Source: Plasmodium malariae
Taxonomy: Eukaryota > Apicomplexa > Aconoidasida > Haemosporida > Plasmodiidae
Direction: 5' to 3'
Length of the DNA stretch: 64,000 bases
Assembly (NCBI RefSeq): GCF_900090045.1
Contig: NC_041782.1
Span: forward strand, 1,500,001 to 1,564,000
Shown: one piece after another, positions 43,040-54,797 of the stretch
Position numbering within the stretch: position 1 is the first letter of the stretch
Layout: each line of letters opens with the position of its first letter
The notes under the pieces: generated by a model
What the model was told of the DNA's origin: nothing
The model's input: only the letters and a program-made list of their open reading frames with translations
Database searches by the model: none
Made by a program: the position numbers and the translations under genes

Positions 43040-44041
43040 TCATTGAAGTAGAGGTAATCTATAATAATATAGATTGAATGGTTGCATAGGGGGATACATA
43101 ACATAAGTATTGTATCCTCTAAAATTTGTTAATGCTCCGTTATATTTTGGAATGGGATATAATACTCTCTGATATATATTCCCTATATTATTCGGAAAAT
43201 ACCTTGTTCTGTTAATATAAAAATTACAGATATTTTCTTCATAATTATTCAAACAAAAGGAATGGTTGTAATATGTGGAATTAATAGGATATTTTCCGCA
43301 TAAATTATATATGTTAATATAATTATTAATATATCTATAATTAGGTATCCTTTTAAAGGAGTTTGGTCTTCTAGAGGTGCTTGTTCTAGGGTAATTATTT
43401 GCGTTTTTTAAAACCATATTACTACTATACCTATTTCTATTCTTAAAATTATTTCTACTATTCGAAATTCTGTACATGCTATTTTTGCTAATACCACTAC
43501 AACTTCTTGTGTTTGCCTTACCATCATATATACCATTTGAAGAATTTGCATCGAACACGGAATTCATACTTGCCGCATAACCTGAAGGTTGAGAATGAAG
43601 AAACATCCAAGGGGAAAAAAATTGTATGCATATATGTATACATAAATACATGTACGTACACATATACGTAAACATGCACGTACGAATGCACATGCATGTG
43701 CCCTTAAACATGTATGATCTTTCGAGCCATTTTTAATATTTTAAAAGGATTACAAGTAAACTTCTGGAGCGTTAAAATATTCTCAGGCCTAACTTTGGTA
43801 GTAGCTAAAGTTTTTGCATCCGGAATTACACGCACTGCGCCTAAAGGGGCATGTGATGAGTGATGGCAAAATCTGCAGAATTGGCCCATATGACATCCTC
43901 GTGTCCATTCGTACCTACATGGGTTACATGTTCCTATATTTAAATATATAAAAATGAAAAAATAAATGAAGCTAAACGGAAGAATAAAAACAGAAGAAAA
44001 AAAATGCAGTTTAAAGATTATTTTTGGATTTAATTTCGCAG

Positions 44042-44072
<31 letters not shown>

Positions 44073-44442
44073 TTCCTTGTTCATATTTTTTTTAAGTATT
44101 TATAAGTGCAAATAAATATGTTCATAATTTTTTTGCACATTTTTATTTACACAGTATGCTCATTCATTTGTCTGCCCATAGTGTTTGACTTTTTCTTTTT
44201 TTTCAGTTTTGTAAAAAATTGCAGATCTCTTTTTGCCCTATTTCTTTTCCATATTAACGCATTCGCTGTGATGACTTATTTATTTATTTATCTATTTACT
44301 TGTTTGTTTGTTTTTTTTATATTTTGTAAATATTTGAGCCAAATTTAATTCCACAGCGTAAGAGCTCAAATGTGCATGTGTTGATGTCGCAATTTTTTTA
44401 TTATTCATTAAATATAAATATATATATACATACAAGCATATG

Positions 44443-44474
<32 letters not shown>

Positions 44475-45036
44475 TTCATTTTTTTTTTTTTTTTTTGAAT
44501 TTACCTCTATCGTGAAATTGCGTCCCGAAGGATAAGCTTGAGCTGTTATTTAGATAAATCGTATCGTTTGTGTCGTTTGTCCCGTTTGATCCATCTGTTT
44601 CATTTGTTCCATTTGCGCCACTTGAATCACAAGTCGATTCATTTGATTCATTTGGCTCATTTTGCTCATTCGAAGAGAAGTAGCGATCTCCGTCCATGCC
44701 ATCATTAAAATCAATAACCGAATCTTGCTCACTGGAAAAGTTTGTATTATCCGAACTGCTCGTATTAACTTGCTGGACTTTGGGTAATTCGCATAATCTT
44801 TCAGTACCGCTTAAATCTGCTGTATCTATTGTACACATCCTTCTCAAATTGAATTCATTTTTTTCCTCTTCAATGTTAATAAAACCCTTGCTTACTGATG
44901 TGCATAGTACGTCCCTTGTTTCTTCTAAATCAGCCCATTTGTTATCATTTTCTGCAAGTATGTTATATGAACATGCTTTATGTCCCTGTTCTACTACCTT
45001 AGAACGGTCTTCCATTTTTTGTATATATTCGCTCAT
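43040..45036 (-). CDS. CCCH zinc-finger protein
   Basis: Three minus-strand exons, 45036-44505, 43933-43754 and 43581-43040, join in frame (phases 1 and 1) to 417 residues. The zinc finger is created by the first splice: GTCNPCRYEWTRGC then HMGQFCRFCHH, a C-x7-C-x5-C-x3-H finger with the extra upstream Cys seen in many Plasmodium and alveolate RNA-binding CCCH proteins. Exon 1 is acidic and Ser/Asn/Thr-rich, with an Asn-Gly-Thr-Asn-Asp/Glu repeat near its end. Exon 3 is Asn/Tyr/Arg-rich (many NRN, NYR and YNN), suggesting a disordered RNA-binding tail. A role in mRNA binding or stability is inferred from the family. The first donor and acceptor are convincing. The second donor (ACTT|GTAATC at 43754) was chosen because it is the best one that keeps frame; others are possible. 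Confidence 0.78.
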
Positions 45037-45122
45037 ATGAATAGGAAAATAGATGGGCGTATATATAAATATAATTATACTTTTACATATATAGATAGAC
45101 AAGCGTAAATGTGCATTAAAGA

Positions 45123-45168
<46 letters not shown>

Positions 45169-47719
45169 AGAGATATATATGTATGTATAGAGATATATAT
45201 GTATGTATAGAGATATATATGTATGTATAGAGATATATATGTATGTATGGAGATATATATGTATGTATGGAGATATATATGTATGTACGGAGATATATAT
45301 GTATGTACGGAGATATATATGTATATGCAGATGTGTATATTTTTTTTTTTTTTTTTTTAAAAAACATTAAAATTGTAGAAAAGTCATATAAAAGATATAT
45401 ATAAATTTTAGAATAAAAAAATTTCACAAGTAGAATTAACATATACAATTACACATTCATAATTAACAATGCTTTCTTATTTTTATTCTGTATTAATAAT
45501 TTAAAACATATTCACTATATATGGCATCTATATTTATGTAATATATTTTTAACAATATATATTCAAAAAATAAAAATATAATAAAACAGATCATATTTCT
45601 GCGCATTCTAAAAATTTTCCAAAATTTTTTTTAGGTACACCAAGTATAAATTTACACTTTTCTGTATTCCTATATTTGTATTTTTAAATTTGTTCATTCA
45701 TGTTCATAAAAATAGAAAACAATATAAATATGTATTTATCAATTTTTACAATAATTTAAAAAAAGAGAAAAAGAAAAAAAAGGAAATAAGAACTAAAAGA
45801 ATAAGCTTTAATTTTTACAAGAATTCATGTAATACAGTATAACATTTGTACATTTTAAAAATAAATAATTTCTTTAACTTAATGTTCAAACATTTTTTTT
45901 TTTTTTTTTTTAAATAATTTATAAATTAAATATTTAAAAACAAAAATTAATATTAAAAAAAAAAAAGAAAAAAAAGAAAAAAAATAGAATACATGAGTAA
46001 ATAAAGGATGGCAGAAAATGCGTACACAACATAGTCATGAATACACTTGTAGACGTGCATGCAATAGCTTTAAAAATGGAATACATAATGATACTAGTAA
46101 AGTGTATATATATATATATATATATATTTGTATATGCACCTGCATGTACACGTACACGGATTAGTAACTATGCGCATGCACACGTATGTATATAAACGTA
46201 TGTGTATTTTTGCTGACGGGGCACTTCTATTATTGTCAATTTCGTAGTTATGCTATAATATTTCTATAGTATTAAATAAATAATTAATATTAATACTAGA
46301 GCAAAAAATAATAAAGTCTAATAAGAATAGAAAAGAAAACTGCAAGGCTCTTAAGATAGGAAGAGGTTACTACAAACTAAGAGAACACGAAGTTCTTTAA
46401 AGAGATAAAAATTAAAACGAGTTATATAATTAAAAAGAAAATTCAAAGAAGTACTATTAGGTATGCATTTACATATGTATTTAAGTACATATGCACATAT
46501 TTAAGCAAGTATATATATATATGTTTATGCTTTTATATCCATTTCTTTTTTTTCAATATGTATCACGTGAAATAAAATTACGCAGAATTAAGTAAATATG
46601 TGAACGTCTTTTGCACAATAAGTATGCGGGCATAAGGATCAAGAAGCAGACCAATAAACTATCAACTTGTTAACATTCCACATTCATAACGAAGTAGTAA
46701 TAACAAAATTGGAGTAATAAAATTGGAGTAATAAAATTGGAGTTATAAAATTGAAATTATAAATTTGAAGTTATAAAAATGTAGTAATGGATTTGAATAA
46801 ATTTGAATAAAATTGAATACAGTTGATGTAATCAATAAGTAGTGATAAAAATTATTGTCATTTAAAGATTTAGGTAATTCTTTAACTGAATCATGAAGAA
46901 TCTATCATTTGTGTAAAAAAAGAATTAAACATATAAAAAAAAAAAATAATAATTTGGTTTTAAAATAATTATTAGTTTTATTTATTTTTACTTCTACATA
47001 TTTAAAATTACAAAAAAATTAAATTAATAATTTAGTTTTTATTATTTTACAAAATGTGCATATCAATTGCGTACATGTATTTTCACAATTCTAATAGGAA
47101 CTTCCTATAATAGGAGTACAACAACTATGCACCAAAAAAAAAAAAAAAAAAAAAAAATACCTGAAACACATCAAATACGCCAAACACACCAAATACATCA
47201 AATAAGCCAAGTACACTAAATACACTAAATTCCTAGTTATGCCCTGTCGATTTTTCACGTGCTTTATAATTAGATATATATAGACTTTCATTTTCATCTA
47301 CATATATAAGAGACGTACATCGGTGTACTCAATAGGTTTGTATTTTTTCCCGTTTGCTTTTTCAAAAAATATAATAAAAAAAAATATTCTAGCATGCGCA
47401 AGTGTAAATGTATTTTATTTATTTATTTTTTTTTTTTAGTTATTATATTACGTACATACATGGATATACATATATATAAATATATATATATATATATTTA
47501 TTTATTTATATCGCTACGTGCACTAAAAGGGAAAGAAATAATTTTATAAAAAAAATAGAATTTTTGAAAATACTTTATGCGAGGTAGAACAATTAGTGTT
47601 TGTAATTAACATTTGTAGATAACTCCAGTGAGACTAATTTTGCTTCTTTTGTCGTTTTTTTTGTCGTTTTTTTTGTCGTTTTTTATGTCGTTTTTTTTTT
47701 CTTTTTTTTTTTTTCTTTT

Positions 47720-47752
<33 letters not shown>

Positions 47753-48338
47753 TCTTTCCCCTTCAAGTGGCCTTTTTATGCGCAAAATTTGCAATTTTTT
47801 AAAAAGGGAGAAACAAATAAATGTAAGGACGAACAAGTGCATATGGGAAAATATACAATGCATATGCATCATACATACATCTATATATACGTACGTATAT
47901 ATAAAAAAATAATGTTATCCATACAATTTTTGCTAATTTTAATTTTGCTTCTCATTAATCTGCTACGAGTATTTTTTTACCTTTTTATGTGCATTTATGT
48001 AAGGCAAAAGTTAATAGTTCTTTTATGATCAATTTTTTCGACTTGTTCCAAATTATTTTTAGAAAAAAAAAGTGTAAAATTACCGAGAAGTAAATTTACC
48101 GATAATGCTTCTTTCTTAAATTTTTAAAATTGCAAAAAAAAAAAAAAAAATTAAAATATACATAATATATTTCATATATATGCATATATATATATATATA
48201 ATATATTACACTATTCTAAGTGTTACTGTTAAATTATAAAATAATTTACCCAAAAATTATTTCACTTTTCCCCTACTTAAAAAAGGAGCTCGTCGTTTTT
48301 ACGCGAATTGTGCGCTTTATTCGACATGTACGTATGTA

Positions 48339-48397
<59 letters not shown>

Positions 48398-48705
48398 TTA
48401 TATGTTTGTATTTGTTTCCTTATCTCTTTATTTTTTGTTTTAAATTTATGAAAATCTTGCAAATTCCTGTATGTTAAATGTGAAGATAAAAACAGCAAAT
48501 ACATATGATATTACAGGTAGGAAGAAAAGTCTTCCTATGTATGTATATATATAACCATACATACGTAAACAAGTATGTGTATATGAACGTATACCTATGT
48601 TCGTCGTGTGATATAAAATACTGCATTTAACTTTGCACTTTAAAAATTGCTTTTAACAAAATTAAGTTTTAATTAATTTATAAACTTCTCTCTGTTTTGG
48701 TTTGA

Positions 48706-48744
<39 letters not shown>

Positions 48745-49306
48745 ATTTTGTGTCTCTGTCAAACCATAATGTCAGATTAAGTGAAATGTCAAGCATATTT
48801 TATTGCTTTAATGAAACATTTTTAAAATGGGTTCTTCTTATTTGTACATACGCCCACGTATGAAAGGACTTTTTACCCTTCCAAGAAAAAACTAATTTAA
48901 AAAGGAAAAAAAAAAAAAGAAGAGGAGGAGTTGAACATTTAAATAAAGTCTCTGTACAAAGAAAAGAAAAAAAAAAAAAAAAAAGAACGAAATACACACC
49001 AATTTGGAACTTATACAAGTTCAAACGTTTAAAGTTACAGCTAAGGGAGAAACTTTTTTTTTTTTCTTTTTGAGGTAGATGATTTAATTTTATGGCTAGT
49101 CAAATCATGAAAGCTGACTTGTTCATGTGTAGAAAAATTTATATGATGTACATATTGTACGGTTAAATAAAAATTGTAGATATATAAATACACGTTCTCG
49201 TGTGAAGAAATAAGCACAAACATACATAAATACGTCCATAAGTACTCCTGTAAGTACGCTAATAAATACGTCCATGTGTTTAATTGTGTACGTTATTTAG
49301 CTCAAA
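45037..49306. other. 4.3-kb divergent intergenic region
   Basis: It holds (TA)n (45128-45155), a 20-bp array (45157-45320), long stretches of near-pure A/T (45380-46010), TA block (46107-46130), a 15-bp AAAATTGGAGTAATA array (46695-46760), poly-A (47137-47158), an AAATACACCAAATACATC array (47165-47230), T-rich/GTCGTTTTTTTT tract (47640-47760), (TA)n (48340-48385) and poly-T (48711-48743). Two minus-strand islands (47606-47872 and 48277-48328) look partly coding and are discussed in findings. Confidence 0.55.
45157..45320. repeat. 20-bp tandem repeat (GTATGTATAGAGATATATAT)
   Basis: Eight copies; the central base pair changes along the array from TAGAG to TGGAG to CGGAG, so the array has a clear directional variant gradient. 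Confidence 0.95.
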
Positions 49307-49999
49307 ATGCTCTTTGTAAGATTTAGTAGAAAAATGAGTTATTCTCCCCAGAGGGGAATAGAAGAGTTATGGAAAAATAGCTTTTTAGATGATGTTAGTA
49401 TGAAAACGAAACTGGAGTATAGCAAAACAGGGGATGCATGGCCGTGTGTTTTGCTAAGAAAAAAAAGCTTTAACGATTTACATAAATTATACTATATATG
49501 CTTAAAAGAAAAAAATAAATTATTAGGGGAGCAATATTATAATTTTCAAAATAGTACGAAAATGATTCAACACGGTCGTTTAAAAAAGGTAAAATTAACG
49601 ATGAAAAGAATTTTAACAGTGTTATCAAGACGAGCTATACATGAACAATGTATTCGAGCTAAAGAAATTTTAAAAAAGCAACAAGAGAGAGAAATATACG
49701 AGACACAGAAATTTCAATTAGAAGAACAATTACTATTTTTAAAGCATAAAATAAATATTTTAAGAAATGATTTTTCCTTAGAAAAAAATACTTTAAAACT
49801 ATCTATCAGTAAAATTCAAAACAGAATTGATGAATTAAATATTGTACTTAATCCTTTACGAAAGGAAACGATGCATTTATTAAAACCACACTTCAAATAT
49901 CAGAGAAAATATTCTGATTTGCCTGGTTTTATTTCATGGAAAAAACAAAATATTATTGCCCTTAGGAATAATATGAGCAAGTTGCACAGGTTTTATTAG
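49307..49999 (+). CDS. Mitochondrial large-subunit ribosomal protein uL29m (MRPL47)
   Basis: uL29m sits at the exit-tunnel side of the mitochondrial large subunit. The 230-residue frame has the family hallmark near residues 40-70: TGDAWPCVLLRKKSF followed by NDLHKLYYICLKEKN, equivalent to GR.W...ELR.KSF.DLHKLWYVLLKERN of MRPL47. A helix with QHGRLKKVKLTMKRILTVLS R (residues ~90-110) matches the R..KV.KSM.RIK.V..ER segment. The C-terminal half is a helical, basic extension. The N-terminus (MLFVRFSRKM) is basic and may act as targeting sequence; an alternative start is Met10 at 49334. Single exon. Confidence 0.88.
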   Translation: MLFVRFSRKMSYSPQRGIEELWKNSFLDDVSMKTKLEYSKTGDAWPCVLLRKKSFNDLHKLYYICLKEKNKLLGEQYYNFQNSTKMIQHGRLKKVKLTMKRILTVLSRRAIHEQCIRAKEILKKQQEREIYETQKFQLEEQLLFLKHKINILRNDFSLEKNTLKLSISKIQNRIDELNIVLNPLRKETMHLLKPHFKYQRKYSDLPGFISWKKQNIIALRNNMSKLHRFY

Positions 50000-50434
50000 C
50001 ACATATAAATGTACGAAAAAAAAAAAAAAAAAAAAAAAGACAAACAAACAAATAAGCCTTTTGGTTTGTTTGGCATATGGAATAAGCCTAATTTCGTCCT
50101 TCGTTACATCAGTAAAACAGAACAAAAAGAAACGAAATAACATACAACAAAGCAAAATGAAATTATACTAATAGAGGGAATGTCGATTGTTTTGTTTTCC
50201 CCATCCCAGCTATTTTATACTGCCCATTTTGGCATTTATATCTCTGCTTTTGCATTATATTCCTTTCTTTTTTTTTCTTTTTTTTTTTCATAATCGAAAT
50301 TTACAACGTGTATGTATGTGCATATGGTATATGTATATATATTTATTCACACCCTTATATATGGAACAATAAGGAGTACCATGAAAATCGAATATTTTTG
50401 AGTGATTTTTGCTAACACCTTTTAAATAAAAAGA

Positions 50435-50629
50435 ATGTGCTCACATAATACTCGTAAAATTAATATAATAAAGCTCACACTAATTATAACAAACGGGCTA
50501 ATATTTGTATTATATTTTTACGTTAACAAGGATATAAAAACTACCGAGGCTACTTGTAGCTGCTGGGGAGGAGGGGGCAAAAAAAACATAAGCATATACT
50601 ATATTACATATATATATATATACACATAA
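50435..50629 (+). CDS. Possible small single-TM protein
   Basis: A 64-codon open frame with mixed codon use that stands out from flanking microsatellite. It has a hydrophilic N-terminus (MCSHNTRKINIIK), one transmembrane segment (LTLIITNGLIFVLYFYV), then a short tail with CSCWGGGGKK. After that the frame decays into (Tyr-Ile)n from a TA microsatellite, so either it stops there by chance or a donor lies in the tail. A pyrimidine-rich acceptor (TTTACATTCAG, about 50725) follows. No family recognised. Confidence 0.33.
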   Translation: MCSHNTRKINIIKLTLIITNGLIFVLYFYVNKDIKTTEATCSCWGGGGKKNISIYYITYIYIYT

Positions 50630-51074
50630 GTACGTATATACATATACACGTATGCACATATGTATAAACGGACAACTGCAGTGAGCCCCTTTTCCTTCGA
50701 TATATTTTTCTTCACTTTACATTCAGCTATATGGAAAATGTGTTCCTAGTACAATTTTTCTTTTCCTTTTTCTTTGCCTTTTTCTTTTTCTTTTTCTTTT
50801 TTTTTTTTTTTGTCAATTTTGTATTACTGTAACATTGTAATATTGCAGTGTTCCTATATTGTAATGCATTCCCGTTCAATTTTTTCCTTCCTTTCATGCC
50901 GATTCCTAATGCTCTTAACATATTTTTAAAAACACTGAAGTAATGCAATGTACGCTTTTGGTAATTATATATTATTATTTATTATTATTTTGTTAAGGAA
51001 TGAATTGCAATTTTTACGTGAAATGCATGTATAATTTTTGGAAGTAGCTTGTATACGTAATAAATGTGGCTTCA

Positions 51075-51255
51075 TTTCAATTTATTTCGTCATTATTTTT
51101 TATTTATTTTGTCATTATTTTTTATTTATTTTGTCATTATTTTTTATTTATTTTGTCATTATTTTTTATTTATTTTGTCATTATTTTTTATTTATTTTGT
51201 CATTATTTTTTATTTATTTTGTCATTATTTTTTATTTATTTTGTCATTATTTTTT
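51075..51255. repeat. 22-bp tandem repeat (GTCATTATTTTTTATTTATTTT)
   Basis: About eight near-perfect copies; all plus-strand frames stay open and read Phe-Ile-Leu-Ser-Leu runs that are not a gene. Confidence 0.95.
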
Positions 51256-52246
51256 ATTCTTATTTTATTTTATTTTATTCTTATTTTTTTTTTTTATTTG
51301 GTGTTCCTCTCTCCTCTTTTTTTAAAAAATAAAATGCTGGCAAATGAATATTTACATTCAATGAAATAAAACTCATATGACGGGTTAACCCTCTCTTGCA
51401 AAAAAAAGAACAATCGTAAACATTGCAAGTAATCAAATATAACGTAAGAGATAAATTCAAGAATGTATTATCATAATTTGTAGCATTTTAAAAAAATATA
51501 CGTATTTAACAAATATGAATTGGTGGATATATATGGCAAATTAAATACATTCGTTATACTTTTATATAGTGTACATGTAATTGTCGTGCCTTAAATGATG
51601 ATTAGCAGATTTAAAAAAGAAAAATTGTAAATTTAGGGCTAAGAGCAAAATACACAAATAAAGAAAAATAAAAAAATAAATTCGTTTTATTATAGTGTAA
51701 AAATTTTTATCATATGATAAAAGAAAAAAGAAAGCTTCTAATTATTCTGTTCAAGTACGAAAACTATATTTACTGACCAACATAAATTGTGCAATACTGT
51801 AATAAAAAAGGAACAAGTTGTGTAACAGCATATGATCAAAAATAAAAATAAATACATATACATACGTAAATATACGTAAATATACGTAAATATACATACG
51901 TAAATATACGTAAATATACATAAATATACGTAAATATACATACATAAATATACGTAAATATACATTAATATACATATATATATACACATACGTATATACG
52001 AAGTTACGTTATTCGCTGTCAAAGAACAAATAGTTATAGTGAAAGAGAAAAAAGGAAAAAGGGGCTCACATTTCTGCCTTCCTTTTTTTTTATCTGAACA
52101 ATTGCAAAGAAGAATAACCTATTTTTTACATAATACATATATGTATACTTATGTATGATTTTTGTTATATACATATATTTTTTTATGTGTAATAAGGAAA
52201 TATTGTAATTGTAATATATTTTTTTTTTTTTTAATCAAGAGAAAAT

Positions 52247-53002
52247 ATGTATATCGTAATTTTGTCCATCTTATTATTATGCATTACATTTTTCAATGGA
52301 CGTACATTTAATAACGCGTATAGCACGTCTAAAGTGAAGGAAAATGGTAATACTTTATACACAGGCTTTCGTACGAAGGAAGATAAAGAAAATTATGTAA
52401 ACAATTTAAACAGTTTAAACAATTTAAATTCCTATAATTTAATTAATGCAAAAAAAGAAAAGAATGCTTTTAAAATACGAAAAAATATGAACAAATTGTA
52501 TAATGCCTTATACCCAAGCGAAATAGAAGAAGAGCATGAACAAGTAAGAAATGAGAATGATACATATGAAAAAGACGAAAACAAAGTTTACAGTGGTAAT
52601 TACGAAAAACATGGACCTCCATCTGTAGATAAAATAAGTGCAGACAATACAAGTAACAACAATTTAAAGAAGAATGATTTTAAAAGCAGGAATGTTTTTA
52701 ATAAGGAAATGAAAAGTAATTTTATAATTGACGAGGATGGACTGGCAGTACACAATAAGAATGGGTACAAAGATATTGATTATGGTGATATTAATAAACA
52801 AAGAACTTTTGATATATTTGGTAGCAATGAAAAAGTGAAGAGTGAATCTAACTTTGCCATCGTGAACTATCTGAAAGACTTTTTTCAAAATTCTCCTTAT
52901 ATAAAAAATTTCCAAAATTTTATAGAAGTTTTTTTCAACAAATATGACCAACGTGTACTAGAGTCTACTGTTTTTTTTAATTTTGATGAAACATTATTTT
53001 AG
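52247..53002 (+). CDS. Secreted 251-residue protein, unknown function
   Basis: Residues 1-17 (MYIVILSILLLCITFFN) form a clear signal peptide. The mature protein is hydrophilic, Asn/Lys/Asp/Glu-rich, with a short Asn-Ser-Leu-Asn-Asn-Leu repeat near residues 52-63 and no cysteine outside the leader. A more ordered, hydrophobic-aromatic C-terminus (FAIVNYLKDFFQNSPYIKNF, then FFNKYDQRVLESTVFFNFDE) may form a helical domain. There is no TM or GPI signal and no PEXEL-like RxLxE/Q/D close to the leader that I can support. It could be a secreted protein of the vacuole, microneme or dense granule; I do not recognise it. It starts after a poly-T leader and has no intron. Confidence 0.72.
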   Translation: MYIVILSILLLCITFFNGRTFNNAYSTSKVKENGNTLYTGFRTKEDKENYVNNLNSLNNLNSYNLINAKKEKNAFKIRKNMNKLYNALYPSEIEEEHEQVRNENDTYEKDENKVYSGNYEKHGPPSVDKISADNTSNNNLKKNDFKSRNVFNKEMKSNFIIDEDGLAVHNKNGYKDIDYGDINKQRTFDIFGSNEKVKSESNFAIVNYLKDFFQNSPYIKNFQNFIEVFFNKYDQRVLESTVFFNFDETLF

Positions 53003-53753
53003 AGTGCTTTTGTTCATGCGTTTCAATTGGTATTTGTCATTTTGCTGAAAAGCGTATAAACATGTGTGTATGCACGTAGCTTTTATATGTATGCTTATAA
53101 GTATTGCAATTATGTACGCACATATTTTTGTATATATGGGAAAGTCCCACTTAAGTGATGTTCCCCTTTAAGGGGGGAAATTGTTGCAATCTATTTGCGC
53201 AATTCGCAGTTAATTTCACCTAAGATATTGTAATATTTCTTTCATGCTTTTTTTCGTGCTTTCTTTCTCTCCATTTTTTATTCCATCTTCCATTCCATCT
53301 TTCATTCCATCTTTCATTCCATCTTTCATTCCATCTTTCATTCCATCTTTCATTCCATCTTTCATTCCATCTTTCATTCCATCCTTCATTCCATCTTTCA
53401 TTCCATCTTTCATTCCATCCTTCATTCCATCTTTCATTCCTTCGTTTACCATTTCTTTTTCTTTTTTTTTTTTATTTTTCATTATTTTTGCACATATTGT
53501 AAGAACATTATCGAATTTAATGTTCTGTTAAATTTTTTTTTAAATGGTATTTTTAGTATATGCAGTTTTATTATTATTTTTAAAAGTTATAATGATAGTT
53601 GTTGTGGAAAAATATTAAAACTTCTTTCACCTTTACCTAATGCGAAAAGGAAAAAAAAAAAAAAAAAAAAAAAGGTGTACATTCAATACATGTAAAAAAT
53701 ATACATGAACTTACAACAAATGGGCCAATGTTTTTTTTTTTTTTTTTTTTTTA
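53003..53753. other. Tail-to-tail spacer with a 12-bp array
   Basis: It holds GTAT microsatellite (53060-53140), a long 12-bp array (53283-53445), poly-A (53651-53673) and poly-T (53731-53752). No gene seen. Confidence 0.7.
53283..53445. repeat. 12-bp tandem repeat (CATTCCATCTTT)
   Basis: About 13 copies with one T/C variant. Because the unit length is a multiple of three and contains no stop, it keeps frames open on both strands (Ile-Pro-Ser-Phe and Met-Lys-Asp-Gly repeats). Confidence 0.95.
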
Positions 53754-54797
53754 TTAACACAATCGATTAGTAGTTATATATGTATAAATATACATATCTA
53801 TATTGTGACTAAGTTTGTAATTTAATGCATTTTTAATTACCATCTTTTTTTTTGTATTGCACGATATGAGCAAATTTATCTTTTCGTTTTTTTTAAAATT
53901 ATTTTTTCCTTCATTTTCGTTTACGCTGTTTTCTTTTCCTGCATTTCCTATAGCACCTATATTTCCTGCATTACCTACACCCTTTTTTCTTTTTTCGATA
54001 TTACTACTGCTTCTAATAAAATCATCACTAACACTCCCAATTTGCTCCATTTTTTCTTGTACACATTTTTCAAAGGAAAAGAAAAAATCAGTATTCGTTT
54101 TTAATAAGTAATTTTTTACATACACGTGGATATGTTCATAAAAATTAGGAAGTGAACTAAAAGAAAACAGACAATTAAAAACAAATTTGTTTAAAGAAAG
54201 TATTTTATAATTCTGTATTTTTTTATGTTCTTTATGAGTTTTTTCATCTTCATTATGCATTTTTTTATTTTCCTTATGCATTTTATTATCGTCTTTATGA
54301 ATTTTTTTATTTTCCTTATGCATTTTATTATCGTCTTTATGCATTTTTTTATTTTCCTTATGCATTTTTTTATCTTCTTTATACATTTTTTTATCTTCTT
54401 TACTAATTTGTTTTTTATTTTTCATAAAATTAAATAACCCTAATTTGACAAACTCATCGAAGGTAAAATATTCTATGTTCTCCAAATTTATTATTTTTTT
54501 TCCTGAACTGTTCAGGTTATTTTCTTCAGTACAGCTATAATAGCTAGCTGTTTCCGTTGTGTCAATAATCTCACATAAATTTGTGTCACAATTATTTGTT
54601 TTACATAAATTGTTAATTGGTGTATCATTTTTTTCAACTCTTCTGTATGCGTTCGTGTCAAAGCTTTTTGTTTCTTTTTTTATTAAATAATCATAAGGAA
54701 AGCGAAATTTTTTTAGTATTTCCAATTTTTCTCTCTTGCTTACTACTCCTTCACATTGTATCTTTTCTTCTATAATATTTAAATAATTCCGGATAAC
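53754..54797 (-). CDS. Lys-rich repeat protein, unknown function (5' exon unresolved)
   Basis: The main exon runs from an acceptor TTTGTCAG at 54798 (or an alternative ATTATAG at 54770) down to the stop at 53754, about 347 codons. It begins VIRNYLNIIEEKI and EKLEILKKFRFPYDYLIKK with no in-frame Met, so a 5' exon must exist. The only candidate seen is at about 55030-55130 (NIDNFSIQLKIKILH), which joins in frame to the 54769 acceptor (donor CATC|GTAGGT) but not to the 54797 one. The middle carries a 7-residue repeat (KMHKENK / KMHKDDN, positions 54225-54405). The rest contains FDEFVKLGLFNFMK and a conserved-looking SLPNFYEHIHVYVKNYLL. No family recognised. Confidence 0.62.
   Translation of the reverse strand, partial: VIRNYLNIIEEKIQCEGVVSKREKLEILKKFRFPYDYLIKKETKSFDTNAYRRVEKNDTPINNLCKTNNCDTNLCEIIDTTETASYYSCTEENNLNSSGKKIINLENIEYFTFDEFVKLGLFNFMKNKKQISKEDKKMYKEDKKMHKENKKMHKDDNKMHKENKKIHKDDNKMHKENKKMHNEDEKTHKEHKKIQNYKILSLNKFVFNCLFSFSSLPNFYEHIHVYVKNYLLKTNTDFFFSFEKCVQEKMEQIGSVSDDFIRSSSNIEKRKKGVGNAGNIGAIGNAGKENSVNENEGKNNFKKNEKINLLISCNTKKKMVIKNALNYKLSHNIDMYIYTYITTNRLC
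54225..54405 (-). repeat. In-frame coding repeat (Lys-Met-His-Lys-Glu-Asn-Lys)
   Basis: A 21-base array, about eight units, alternating ENK, DDN and EDK versions within the Lys-rich protein. The plus strand shadow reads Met-His-Phe-Phe-Ile-Phe. Confidence 0.93.

Larger units (their letters stand above)
50000..52246. other. Intergenic region between uL29m and the secreted protein
   Basis: It holds poly-A (50017-50038), T-rich tracts, a short candidate gene (50435-50629, annotated separately), CTTTTT array (50757-50810), a 22-bp array (51075-51255), and a TACGTAAA/TACATAAA microsatellite (51855-51985). The 51,360-51,720 part is plain AT-rich unique sequence. Confidence 0.6.

Noticed and set aside
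46200..46460. Possible structured RNA in the AG-rich stretch upstream of uL29m
   Set aside because: No tRNA-like cloverleaf, no snoRNA boxes or clear hairpin could be supported by eye.
51038..51369. Three overlapping plus-strand hydrophobic frames that look like TM proteins
   Set aside because: All come from the 22-bp T-rich array; the unit cycles through frames, giving the same peptide in each.
53216..53482. 88-codon Met-Lys-Asp-Gly repeat frame (minus) and its plus-strand Ile-Pro-Ser-Phe partner
   Set aside because: The 12-bp array is open on both strands by chance; there is no flanking unique coding sequence or conserved context.
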